Below are positions 23,281 through 30,366 of a stretch of DNA of 33,730 nt, in pieces (positions within the stretch are counted from its first letter, which is position 1; each line of letters opens with the position of its first letter). Below the pieces are notes generated by a model. It searched no databases. It was not told the DNA's origin and saw only the letters and a list, made by a program, of their open reading frames with translations. The position numbers and the translations under genes are program-made. The DNA comes from Rhodospirillaceae bacterium (GTDB lineage: Bacteria; Pseudomonadota; Alphaproteobacteria; Thalassobaculales; Thalassobaculaceae). Location of the stretch: the NCBI GenBank assembly GCA_018699735.1, contig JABIRP010000208.1, forward strand, positions 1 to 33,730. Reading direction: 5' to 3'.

Positions 23281-24515
23281 TGGGCCGCCTCCGCCTTGCC
23301 ATCATCACCGAGTACGGCCACACCTTCAGCGCCCAGTCGCTCGATCTCATCGGCTGCAAAGCCAATTTCGGCCAGAACCTCCGCCGTGTGTTGCCCGAAC
23401 AGCGGGGCCGGACACACAACTTTTGCCGGCGTGTCCACGAACTTGATCGGCGCCCCGATCGTCTTGACCGTCCCGGCAATCGGATGCTCGGTCTCGACCA
23501 CCATCTCGCGCGCCAAGGTGTGGGGATCCTCATGCATTTGCAGAACGTCGTAGATTGGACCCGCCGGTATTCCGACCTCATCGAACTTGGTCAACCAATT
23601 TTCGCCGGTGTCCTTGGTGAAGCGGGCCTCCAGTTCCTGGGTGAGCTCGTCCAGGTTGGCCATGCGATCACCATTGGTGACAAACCTTGGGTCTTCGGCC
23701 AATTCCGGCGCCTCTATGAAGTCGAGCATCTGGCGCCACATCCGGTCCCCGACGGCCCCAATAGCGATATAGCCATCCGAGGTACGCACCGCTTGGTAGG
23801 GCGCGCTCAGCGGATGCGCCGACCCCATGGCCTGAGGCGAGACGCCGGTCGCGAACGCGATCGCCGATTGCCAGAAAGTATGGGTGATACCAGCCTCGAA
23901 CAGCGAGGTTTCGACCTTCTGCCCCTCACCGGTCTTGAGCCGCCGTGAATAAGCCGAGACAACACCAAGCGCCAGCAACAAGCCGGCCGTAATATCGCAA
24001 ATCGGCGCACCGCATTTGACCGGCGGCCCGTCGGCGCGCTCTCCAGTAAACCGCATGATGCCGGCCATTCCCTGGGCAACAAGATCAAAACCGCCGCGTG
24101 CTGAATACGGCCCTGTATGGCCGAAGCCAGAGATCGAACCGTAGATCAGCGCCGGGTTAATCGCCTTTAGGCTCTCGTATCCGATACCAAGGCGCTCCAT
24201 CACGCCGGGTCGGAAATTTTCGATCACGACATCCGCCGTGCGCGCGAGCTTGTTGAACGCGTCACGTCCGGCGTCGGACTTGAGGTCCAAGACCACGCCG
24301 CGTTTGTTCCGGTTCATCATCAGGAATGCTGCGGACTGGCCTTCAATCTCTGGCGGCACTGAGCGCCGGGTATCGTCGCCGCCGTTAATCTTCTCGATCT
24401 TGATGACGTCGGCGCCCATATCGGCCAACATCAAGCCACAGGTCGGGCCCGCCATCTGCTGGCAGAGTTCCAAAACCGTGACGCCCTGCAAGGGCCCGAA
24501 TGCGCGGTCGGCCAT
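23277..24515 (-). CDS. CoA transferase family III (CaiB/BaiF)
   Basis: A 412-residue class III CoA transferase, moving CoA between carboxylic acids through a catalytic Asp. Landmarks: GVTVLELCQQMAGPTCGLML, ADMGADVIKIEK, NRNKRGVVLDLKSDAGRD, VVIENFRPGVMERLGIGYE and the catalytic Asp174 in GAPICDITAGLL. The C-terminal region GIPAGPIYDVLQMHEDPH is typical. I chose the ATG at 24515: GAGGAA lies seven bases upstream and the family alignment begins there, whereas the open frame runs 24 codons further without similarity. It is the first gene of a two-gene operon with the crotonase and is divergent from the asparaginase. Formyl-CoA or carnitine-like substrates are possible; the actual acid is unknown. 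Confidence 0.93.
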   Translation of the reverse strand: MADRAFGPLQGVTVLELCQQMAGPTCGLMLADMGADVIKIEKINGGDDTRRSVPPEIEGQSAAFLMMNRNKRGVVLDLKSDAGRDAFNKLARTADVVIENFRPGVMERLGIGYESLKAINPALIYGSISGFGHTGPYSARGGFDLVAQGMAGIMRFTGERADGPPVKCGAPICDITAGLLLALGVVSAYSRRLKTGEGQKVETSLFEAGITHTFWQSAIAFATGVSPQAMGSAHPLSAPYQAVRTSDGYIAIGAVGDRMWRQMLDFIEAPELAEDPRFVTNGDRMANLDELTQELEARFTKDTGENWLTKFDEVGIPAGPIYDVLQMHEDPHTLAREMVVETEHPIAGTVKTIGAPIKFVDTPAKVVCPAPLFGQHTAEVLAEIGFAADEIERLGAEGVAVLGDDGKAEAAQ

Positions 24516-24624
24516 AGTGGTTTCCTCTTGTATTGAAGTGGCGCTATCGTGATCCTGAATCCGGCACAGTTCCGCCCTACCCGTCAAGGCCTCAACGCAT
24601 CAACCTTTCCAGGACCCACATTTC

Positions 24625-25665
24625 ATGAGCAAGCCCCGCATTCGCGTCATAGCCCTCGGCGGCACCATCGCGATGGTGCAAGGTGACACGGGCGTGAAGC
24701 CCGGCCTTGGCGCCGAAGACCTGATCGCTGCCGCACCGGCCGTCGCTGAACTGGCCGAGCTCTCAGCCGAAACCTTCGAGCGCGTCGGCTCATTCGACCT
24801 CTCTTTCGACGGGATGTTGGGGCTGGCCGCCCACATTCGTGATCTGGCGGCACATTCCGAAGTAGACGGCGTCATCGTCACCCAAGGCACCGACACGATC
24901 GAGGAAACCAGCTTCCTGCTGGATTGCCTACTGACGCTCGACATCCCGCTTATCGTCATCGGCGCCATGCGCAATCCGCGCATGACCGCACCAGATGGCC
25001 CAGGCAACCTTCTGGCCGCAACTCGCTTGGCGGCGGACCCTTGGGTGCGTGAGAACGCACGGAACCTGGGCGTCATGGTAGCAATGCTCGATCACATTCA
25101 CGCGGCGGCCAATGTTGCCAAGATGGACAGCAATCGCATCGATGCCTTCGAGAGCCCCCTCACCGGCCCCCTCGGCACAATGATTGAAGACCGGGTTCGA
25201 ATTTTCGCCACGCCGCGACGAGACTGGAAGCAATCGGTAACCGCAGCACTTGGCGGCGCATCGATCGAAACCCTGCGCGCCGAGAATAAATCCGTAGCCC
25301 TCGCCACCATTTCGCTCGACGAAACCGGTGGAATTCTGCGAGCTATTGGCGAGGCGCCTGACGCGCTCGGGTATTCCGGGGTCATCCTCGGCACCATGGG
25401 CGGTGGCCATCTGCCGGCCCGCTTAGGGGACCTGGTCTCAACTTTGACCGCGCGCATGCCAGTGGTCTCGGCCGGCCGGATTCAAAATGGTTATCTCTTG
25501 CGTAAAACCTACGAGGTGGCCGGTGCTGAGATGGATCTGGAGACCAAAGGCGTGATCTCGGCCGGCCGTTTGCCACCTGTGAAAGCACGGGTGTTGCTGA
25601 CGGTGCTGATCCGATCAGGTTCGAGCGCGGAAGCGATTCGAAACGCCTTCGAGGCTTGGAACTGA
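24625..25665 (+). CDS. L-asparaginase (bacterial type I/II family)
   Basis: A 346-residue asparaginase that hydrolyses L-asparagine to aspartate and ammonia. The nucleophile Thr14 lies in ALGGTIAM. The second catalytic cluster TQGTDTIEET gives Thr89 and Asp90, and Lys166 lies in ANVAKMDSNRIDAF. GAMRNPRMTAPDGPGNLL is also family-typical. There is no signal peptide, so it should be cytoplasmic. The tail holds a C-terminal domain with GTMGGGHLPARLG and SAGRIQNGY. It is divergent from the CoA-transferase operon across about 110 bases. It lies just before the AT-rich leader of the accessory cassette, marking the left edge of the conserved chromosome. Confidence 0.93.
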   Translation: MSKPRIRVIALGGTIAMVQGDTGVKPGLGAEDLIAAAPAVAELAELSAETFERVGSFDLSFDGMLGLAAHIRDLAAHSEVDGVIVTQGTDTIEETSFLLDCLLTLDIPLIVIGAMRNPRMTAPDGPGNLLAATRLAADPWVRENARNLGVMVAMLDHIHAAANVAKMDSNRIDAFESPLTGPLGTMIEDRVRIFATPRRDWKQSVTAALGGASIETLRAENKSVALATISLDETGGILRAIGEAPDALGYSGVILGTMGGGHLPARLGDLVSTLTARMPVVSAGRIQNGYLLRKTYEVAGAEMDLETKGVISAGRLPPVKARVLLTVLIRSGSSAEAIRNAFEAWN

Positions 25666-26054
25666 ATACAAGCGAAAGTGCGTCATACAGCCGCGATGTT
25701 CTGCTTCGCATCTAAGCAACAGTCATCATTGGTAGCCCTTAATTACCAGAGATGGGTGTACCGAATTTCCATGACTGGCTTTAGAGTCAGCGCAAAATCC
25801 TAAAAGCGATCTTGCGATCTCTGGATCAGACTTTCATTTAATTTCATTAAATCAATTACTTATGCCCCCATCATCACGATAGTTTTCAATCCATCTTGGG
25901 TTTTTGGATCTCGATTCCGGGTGCGCCGCTAGTCGGAATTCGAATAGACACATCACGTGATATACTCTAGATATTAGAGAGTAAAAATACTAATTACTAC
26001 TGTATGTATCACTTCCATTAGAAAGACTTTAAGTTTGGAGGCTTGCGCGATACA
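25666..26054. other. AT-rich non-coding leader of the accessory cassette
   Basis: A 389-base stretch without a plausible gene on either strand. It is visibly richer in A/T than the flanking genes. It contains a short direct repeat (GCGATCT twice, about 25806-25819) and a TGACT/AGTCA hairpin near 25772-25789. A palindrome ATCACGTGAT sits at 25952-25961, with a promoter/operator candidate next to it. The composition change fits a horizontally acquired segment. I found no tRNA, integrase or clear attachment repeat. Confidence 0.6.
25939..25983 (+). promoter_or_regulatory. candidate promoter with overlapping operator for the four-gene cassette
   Basis: A good -10 box TATACT (25961-25966) follows a weak -35 TTCGAA (25939-25944) at 16-base spacing. 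Two dyads overlap it: ATCACGTGAT (25952-25961) and CTCTA-GATAT-TAGAG (25965-25979). Such dyads over the -10 region are the usual autoregulatory sites of XRE-type repressors; an XRE protein is the second gene downstream. Inferred. Confidence 0.5.
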
Positions 26055-26423
26055 ATGAGTTCATTATATACAGGGGTGTCTGGAAGAAAACCGTATTGGC
26101 TCTTCGGACCGACATTCGACACCGAGCAAGAGATGAAAAATGCAATTACGAAAAATCCATCACACAGTTTCAAATTTCTCGCTTGGATCGATCGAGTGCT
26201 CGACGAGGGAAAGTTCGCCGCAGCGGCGGAATATGATCCAGAGCTAGACCTATACCGGTTTCCGAAAATGGGAGGCGCTCCTGTCTCGGTCTACTGCCAG
26301 ATCACGGAAACTGGCGGCCAGGTAGACGTTCATGTGATTTTCGTCAATTGCGGCGGCCGGCAGAGCGCTAAACAGCGAAACCAAATCGCGGTAACGCGCT
26401 GGAAACAATATCTCGATCCATGA
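26055..26423 (+). CDS. Cassette gene 1: unknown protein with WLxGPxFD motif
   Basis: A 122-residue soluble protein of no family I recognise. It begins with a short tail, then PYWLFGPTFDTEQEM, a helix (SFKFLAWIDRVLDEGKF), a strand ELDLYRF, then VSVYCQI, VDVHVIFVNCG and a closing helix NQIAVTRWKQYL. It is clearly paralogous to the fourth gene of the cassette. The beta-rich second half with LYR and successive strands is loosely like RelE/HigB toxins, but the match is weak and no catalytic set is evident. The ATG at 26055 has GGAGG thirteen bases upstream, a long spacing; a TTG at 26043 would be too close to it. Followed after 36 bases by an XRE regulator, as in HigBA-type toxin-antitoxin order. 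Confidence 0.7.
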   Translation: MSSLYTGVSGRKPYWLFGPTFDTEQEMKNAITKNPSHSFKFLAWIDRVLDEGKFAAAAEYDPELDLYRFPKMGGAPVSVYCQITETGGQVDVHVIFVNCGGRQSAKQRNQIAVTRWKQYLDP

Positions 26424-26459
26424 TTGGAACTGGGTCGAAACAGGGGGTTAGGAGAAATT

Positions 26460-27212
26460 ATGACGAAGAAGAACAAAACCGGCGTCGGGGCAAAAGAGGT
26501 CGGTTTCGAAGAATTCATCGGACAGGATGAGACCCTTTCCGGGCTCTTTGAAAGTGCAAGCTACGCGATGGAAGGAGCGGCTTTGGTCCGCTCTTTTCGT
26601 GTCAGGGCCGGTGAAGAGGAGGGCCTCGGGCGATCGATTACCCAGAACGAGTTGGCGGATCGGATGAAAGTAACTCAAGCCCGTATCAGTACGGCCGAGC
26701 GGGGCGGCGGTCGGGACGGCCCAAGCTACTCGTTCCTGAAGCGCGCCGCTAAGGCCTGTAACGTGGATTGGCCCGATGGTTTTTACGCCAAGAAACCAAC
26801 GGCCCCACGAAAGGCAGCGGTCCAGGTCGTTTCGTTCGAAAACGTGTTTGGCAACGTTACCGTCAAGCCGGTCAATTTGAGATGCGATCCGGCCGAATTG
26901 AATATATCCGTAATCGACGGGTCGGCAGACCGGAAGTTTTCCGATGTGTATCCGGTCCCCCTGCGGGCTTTCGTTGGGGCCGAAAAAGAATTCGTGAACG
27001 CGCTACCGTCCGGAAAGCAGTGGCGTCAGGTGCGAATCACCGACCCTGACCAACAGGTTTTCGTTCTTGTTAAATGCGCCGGCAAGCCAGCCCGAAAGGG
27101 CGCATCCGATAAATCAGGCAAACCAACGGCGGCAAAGAGCGCCGCGGTGAAGAGATCGCTCACGCGGACAGCCCACCGGTCGCGGACGAGAAGTGCGCTC
27201 AAAGAGGCTTAG
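26460..27212 (+). CDS. Cassette gene 2: XRE-family HTH regulator with novel C-terminal domain
   Basis: A 250-residue protein. Residues about 30-105 carry an XRE/Cro-type helix-turn-helix: SITQNELADRMKVTQARIST followed by SFLKRAAKACNVDW. A middle part (about 118-205) looks strand-rich (VQVVSFENVFGNVTVKPVNL, QVRITDPDQQVFVLVK) and is not a family I know. The last 45 residues are a Lys/Arg/Ala-rich basic tail (KSAAVKRSLTRTAHRSRTRS), possibly for nucleic acid binding. The start is the ATG at 26460 with AGGAG five bases upstream; a TTG at 26424 would extend it by 12 residues. It probably represses the cassette promoter. It is larger than ordinary antitoxins (about 100 residues). Confidence 0.85.
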   Translation: MTKKNKTGVGAKEVGFEEFIGQDETLSGLFESASYAMEGAALVRSFRVRAGEEEGLGRSITQNELADRMKVTQARISTAERGGGRDGPSYSFLKRAAKACNVDWPDGFYAKKPTAPRKAAVQVVSFENVFGNVTVKPVNLRCDPAELNISVIDGSADRKFSDVYPVPLRAFVGAEKEFVNALPSGKQWRQVRITDPDQQVFVLVKCAGKPARKGASDKSGKPTAAKSAAVKRSLTRTAHRSRTRSALKEA

Positions 27213-27238
27213 TTAAACAGGCCTACTCAAGGTGCGAG

Positions 27239-27580
27239 ATGATAGATGTGTGTGACGCCCCGAGTATCCTAGACGCAATCGCTGTGGCGTTGAATTTTGC
27301 CGCAGCGGTGATGCTCGCCTGGACCGCCCTCGCGGGACAAAATGAACGAACCGATTGGGAACAGGTCGGCAAATGGCTCTCGCGACCGGACGCGGAAATC
27401 CCGAGCGAACTCGCCAAAGCCGTTGAAGCCGCTCGTCAAAACGTGTTGGGGCACCTGCTCGACACGGCGAGACGTCATCATTCGATATCAATCATGGGCC
27501 TTTGGTTCCTGCTCGGTGCGTCCGTCTGTTTGGCCGCCGCGCAGATTTCTGAGCGATGGGGTCCGGGCGGCTGCGTGTGA
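27239..27580 (+). CDS. Cassette gene 3: small protein with two membrane helices
   Basis: A 113-residue protein. Two hydrophobic segments are visible: about residues 13-32 (AIAVALNFAAAVMLAWTALA) and 84-101 (ISIMGLWFLLGASVCLAA). Between them is a 50-residue polar loop predicted to be helical (DWEQVGKWLSRPDAEIP, ELAKAVEAARQNVLGHLLD). No family is recognised. AAGGTG lies six bases before the ATG. It is 26 bases after the XRE gene and 11 bases before gene 4, so all are likely one transcript. A small two-helix membrane partner is a common feature of effector modules in defence and toxin systems, but that role is inference only. Confidence 0.75.
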   Translation: MIDVCDAPSILDAIAVALNFAAAVMLAWTALAGQNERTDWEQVGKWLSRPDAEIPSELAKAVEAARQNVLGHLLDTARRHHSISIMGLWFLLGASVCLAAAQISERWGPGGCV

Positions 27581-27591
27581 GGAAGCCAGAA

Positions 27592-27957
27592 ATGGCCGCG
27601 AAATCGACGACGGCAAAGACGTATCAATGGCTGGTCGGGCCAGGTTTTGATGTCGTTGACGAGATGCGGTCGTTGCTTAATCAGGACGTAAAACGCGGTC
27701 TCCAGCTCCTGGCGGGGCTTGACCTGGTAACGGAGGGTGCCGCTTCGGCCAATCTGGGTGAATTCATTCCATCGATCGAATTATATCGTCTCGACGCCTC
27801 CGATGGCCCGAGAACAGCCCTTTACTACCAAATTCGGGCAAAAACCCGCCGGCACTCGGACATCGTCGTCATTTTGATCGCGACATCGGATAGATTTACG
27901 CTGCACGAGGCGGAATCCGAGGCCGCCGATCGTTGGAACAGTTTCTCCGAACAGTGA
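27592..27957 (+). CDS. Cassette gene 4: paralogue of gene 1 (WLxGPxFD family)
   Basis: A 121-residue soluble protein aligned along its length with cassette gene 1. Shared pattern: YQWLVGPGFDVVDEM, then LQLLAGLDLVTEG, IELYRL, ALYYQI, DIVVILIATS and a final Trp-containing helix AADRWNSF. Gene 1 shows YWLFGPTFDTEQEM, FKFLAWIDRVLDEG, LDLYRF, SVYCQI, VDVHVIFVNC and TRWKQYL in the same order. The start ATG at 27592 has GAGGA eight bases upstream, placing it 11 bases after gene 3. An in-frame ATG at 27556 would overlap gene 3. The two copies bracket the regulator and membrane gene, which is unusual. The activity is unknown. Confidence 0.78.
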   Translation: MAAKSTTAKTYQWLVGPGFDVVDEMRSLLNQDVKRGLQLLAGLDLVTEGAASANLGEFIPSIELYRLDASDGPRTALYYQIRAKTRRHSDIVVILIATSDRFTLHEAESEAADRWNSFSEQ

Positions 27958-28014
27958 GGCGCAAGATGCGACCCTCAAAATCCATATTTTAGTCTTTCAT
28001 CTTCTCAGCTAGTT

Positions 28015-28296
28015 TTGTGGTGCCAATTCGCCCAATCACCGTTCGCCATCGATGGCCTCGACCAGGAGCAAGCGCAGGCCTTGCTGGCCCGCCTGAAAGC
28101 GCACGCGACCGAGCCACGCTTCGTCTACAAGCACAAATACGAGGTTGGCGATATTGCCCTGTTCGACTGCCTGTCGACCATGCACATGGCGACGAATACG
28201 CTGCATGTCCCGTCACAGGATCATCCGGATGCCCGGCTGCTCTGGCGGCTTAGCACTGAGAACCTGCCGCTCGTGATCGGCAAGCGGGCGGCGTGA
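28015..28296 (+). pseudogene. 3' remnant of a TauD/TfdA-like Fe(II)/2-oxoglutarate dioxygenase
   Basis: An open stretch of about 93 codons matching only the C-terminal third of TauD-type dioxygenases. IDGLDQEQAQALLARLKAHA, RFVYKHKYEVGDIALFD and STMHMATN correspond to the last double-stranded beta-helix strands with the distal metal His (TMHMA); LLWRLSTENLP gives the 2-oxoglutarate-binding Arg. The HxD motif and the rest of the catalytic half are absent. There is no good start codon or ribosome site; the frame simply opens with TTG. The break is around 28015-28035, immediately right of the four-gene cassette, consistent with the cassette having replaced the 5' part of an old dioxygenase gene. 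Confidence 0.75.
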
Positions 28297-28309
28297 ACGG
28301 AATTCCCTT

Positions 28310-28365
28310 CCTTTGATCGCTTCCCAGCCTTGGCTACGCCGAACCGGGAACCGAGGCATCAAAGG
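28310..28365. terminator. possible terminator-like hairpin, dioxygenase remnant/methyltransferase junction
   Basis: CCTTTGAT (28310-28317) pairs with ATCAAAGG (28358-28365). Inside lie TTCCC/GGGAA and a small AGCC/GGCT hairpin. The right arm overlaps the last codons of the leftward methyltransferase. There is no clear U-tract, so termination is only a possibility. Confidence 0.35.
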
Positions 28366-29195
28366 CTATGGTCCTCACACGACAACCACCACCCCTTGCC
28401 GATAAACCAGCAATTGGACGGCGGATCGTCACCGCGACCGAGCGATCGAACGTCCTGCCAGCCCCCGGCCTCGAACGCGGCGGCGAGCCTTGTTGCTTCG
28501 GTCTCGTCCTGGGCACCAACACACGGGATGAAGGCCGCCGGCCGCAATACGCGGGCGGCGAAGCGATTGCCGTGCCGGGTCGCCAGCACCATGGCACCCC
28601 AACCCCAGCCAGGCGTTAGCGGAAACATCAAGCGCCCTCCGGGTCGCAGCGCCGCAAGCCACGCCGCAACCGGTTCGCTGGCACCAGCGCAGACATAGAT
28701 CACATCACTCTGCGGCAAAGCCCCTTCGGTCCCTGAACGGAGCGACACCGCCACGTTGTCGCGGCCGGCAAGGTTCGAGGTGGCGCGCGACACAAGCTCC
28801 GGCTCTAGGTCGAACGCTTCGATCTGACCATCGCCTCCGACCAGTTCCGAGAGGATCGCACTGTAATACCCAGTGCCACACCCGATATGCAGCACGCGGT
28901 CTCCAGGTGCCGGGGCGGCGGCGTCAAGACAGGCCGCATGCAAGCTCGGTTGCCCGTTGTTCACATGCTTGTCGGCGATCAACGCGACCACAGTGTCACG
29001 ATAGAGTTCCGAGGGATCAGCCGAAGCCGTCAGGAAATAGCCCCCATCGGCAGTCAAAACATTCCACGGACCTTCGCCGATGAAACGCTCACGCGGAACC
29101 GCGCTGAACGCCGCTTGAAGCCGGGAATTTATCACGCCAGCCACGCCGCAGATTTCTTGTGCGTATTGAGCATACAGGGATTGAATTTCAGGCAT
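28359..29195 (-). CDS. Protein-L-isoaspartate O-methyltransferase-like enzyme
   Basis: A 278-residue SAM-dependent methyltransferase of the PIMT class, which repairs isoaspartyl residues in damaged proteins. The N-terminal helix contains SRLQAAFSAVPRERFIGEGP, the family entry motif. Later come QPSLHAACLDAAAPAPGDRV and the SAM-binding motif I VLHIGCGTGYYSAIL. DLEPELVSRATSNLA is motif post-I. ALRPGGRLMFPLTPGWGWG replaces the usual LxxGGxLVxPxG. Length exceeds E. coli Pcm (208), mostly through a longer C-terminus. I chose the ATG at 29195, where similarity begins; the open frame extends 64 codons further but is unrelated. The ribosome site is weak. It is divergent from the homocysteine methyltransferase gene over 65 bases. 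Confidence 0.82.
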   Translation of the reverse strand: MPEIQSLYAQYAQEICGVAGVINSRLQAAFSAVPRERFIGEGPWNVLTADGGYFLTASADPSELYRDTVVALIADKHVNNGQPSLHAACLDAAAPAPGDRVLHIGCGTGYYSAILSELVGGDGQIEAFDLEPELVSRATSNLAGRDNVAVSLRSGTEGALPQSDVIYVCAGASEPVAAWLAALRPGGRLMFPLTPGWGWGAMVLATRHGNRFAARVLRPAAFIPCVGAQDETEATRLAAAFEAGGWQDVRSLGRGDDPPSNCWFIGKGWWLSCEDHSL

Positions 29196-29260
29196 TTTTC
29201 GATCATAGCCGTATTTTGATTGTCTATCGCGCAACCATACCCGAGCGGAGTGTTCGGTCC

Positions 29261-30193
29261 ATGCCCTACAAAGCTCTAAAATGCCGTCTGGATGCTGGCG
29301 AAATCGTCTTGCTGGACGGCGGTACCGGAACCGAGTTGCAATTGCGTGGGGCCCAGATGGATCCGGCGGCCTGGTGCGGGCCGGCAACGCTGGAAAATGA
29401 GTCGCTTCTGGTTGAAATCCACCGGGATTACATCGGTGCCGGCGCTCAGGTAATCACCGCCAATACCTTCGCGTCTTCCCGACTGATGCTGAACGGTGCG
29501 GGATTTGGCGACCGGGTCGAGGAAATCAACCGACGCGCCGTCGAGGCGGCCTTACAGGCCCGCGAGATTTCACCTGACGTCGTCGTCGCCGGCTCTCTCT
29601 CTCACATGGCACCGGTAGGCGGTGGCACCGACGTGATCGACTTGGCGTTATTGCCGAGTGCCGATGCAATCTCCGACGCTTTTCATGAATTGGCCGGGGT
29701 CCTCAAAGCGTCCGGGTGCGAGATGATTATTCTCGAGATGATGTACAACCCGACCCGAATTCAGGCGGCCCTGGAGGCTGTCTTGGCGACAGGATTGCCG
29801 ATCTGGTTTGGCTTCAGCGCCCGCCGGGCGGCCGACGGAACTGTCATCAGCTTTGACCAACATGAAGAGATTGCTCTCAGCGACGTTGTCGCGACCATAC
29901 CCGCAAGCGGTATAGATGCGGCTGGGCCGATGCATACCGGCTCCGATATGATTTCCAGTGCCCTCGAGGAAACCAAGCGCGGTTTCGACGGTGCGTTGAT
30001 GGCCTATCCGGATTCCGGTCACTTCGAGATGCCGGATTGGCAGTTCGAAGAGAAAATGACAGCGGAACGCTACCAGCGATATTGCTCCGAGTGGCTTTCG
30101 GCCGGTGCCCAGATCATCGGCGGCTGCTGCGGCCTAACGATCGAACACATTAAAGCTGCCGGCCGCGCCCGAGATGCAGTCTCTCGGTCCTAA
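29261..30193 (+). CDS. Homocysteine S-methyltransferase-family protein
   Basis: A 310-residue protein of the homocysteine methyltransferase barrel, which transfers a methyl group to homocysteine to give methionine. VLLDGGTGTELQLRG is the N-terminal signature, ITANTFASSRLML follows, and IIGGCCGLTIEHI is the C-terminal zinc-site Cys pair. The third zinc ligand, normally a Cys in a GxNC-like turn, is not there: the equivalent region reads SGIDAAGPMHTG. A His may take its place, or metal binding may be altered. The ATG at 29261 has GGAG ten bases upstream. The frame is open further to 29159 without similarity. Methyl donor cannot be read; S-methylmethionine or a betaine are typical in the group. 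Confidence 0.87.
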   Translation: MPYKALKCRLDAGEIVLLDGGTGTELQLRGAQMDPAAWCGPATLENESLLVEIHRDYIGAGAQVITANTFASSRLMLNGAGFGDRVEEINRRAVEAALQAREISPDVVVAGSLSHMAPVGGGTDVIDLALLPSADAISDAFHELAGVLKASGCEMIILEMMYNPTRIQAALEAVLATGLPIWFGFSARRAADGTVISFDQHEEIALSDVVATIPASGIDAAGPMHTGSDMISSALEETKRGFDGALMAYPDSGHFEMPDWQFEEKMTAERYQRYCSEWLSAGAQIIGGCCGLTIEHIKAAGRARDAVSRS

Positions 30194-30366
30194 AACCATG
30201 CACATGAGGTCGCGACCCCACTCCCCCGTTTTCAAGCCGCCAACAAGTTTCCAGGTGACGGTCATCGTTATTCTAGACCTAAGTGTCGCAGGCAAGAGAG
30301 ACGGTGTTGTCCTCATAGCTCAGTCGGGCTAGAAGCGAGCAGTACTAGTTCGCCTTAGGATCCTCC

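Noticed and set aside
26055-26423. Firm call of RelE/HigB toxin for cassette gene 1
   Set aside because: Order of strands and the LYR segment are only loosely similar, and no catalytic residue set can be placed; kept as unknown.
30311-30360. tRNA-like stretch before the nickel/cobalt transporter (TAGCTCAGTCGGGCTAGAAG resembles a D-arm)
   Set aside because: No matching acceptor stem, no anticodon arm of correct geometry and no T-loop GTTCRA in place; at most a decayed 5' tRNA fragment or chance.
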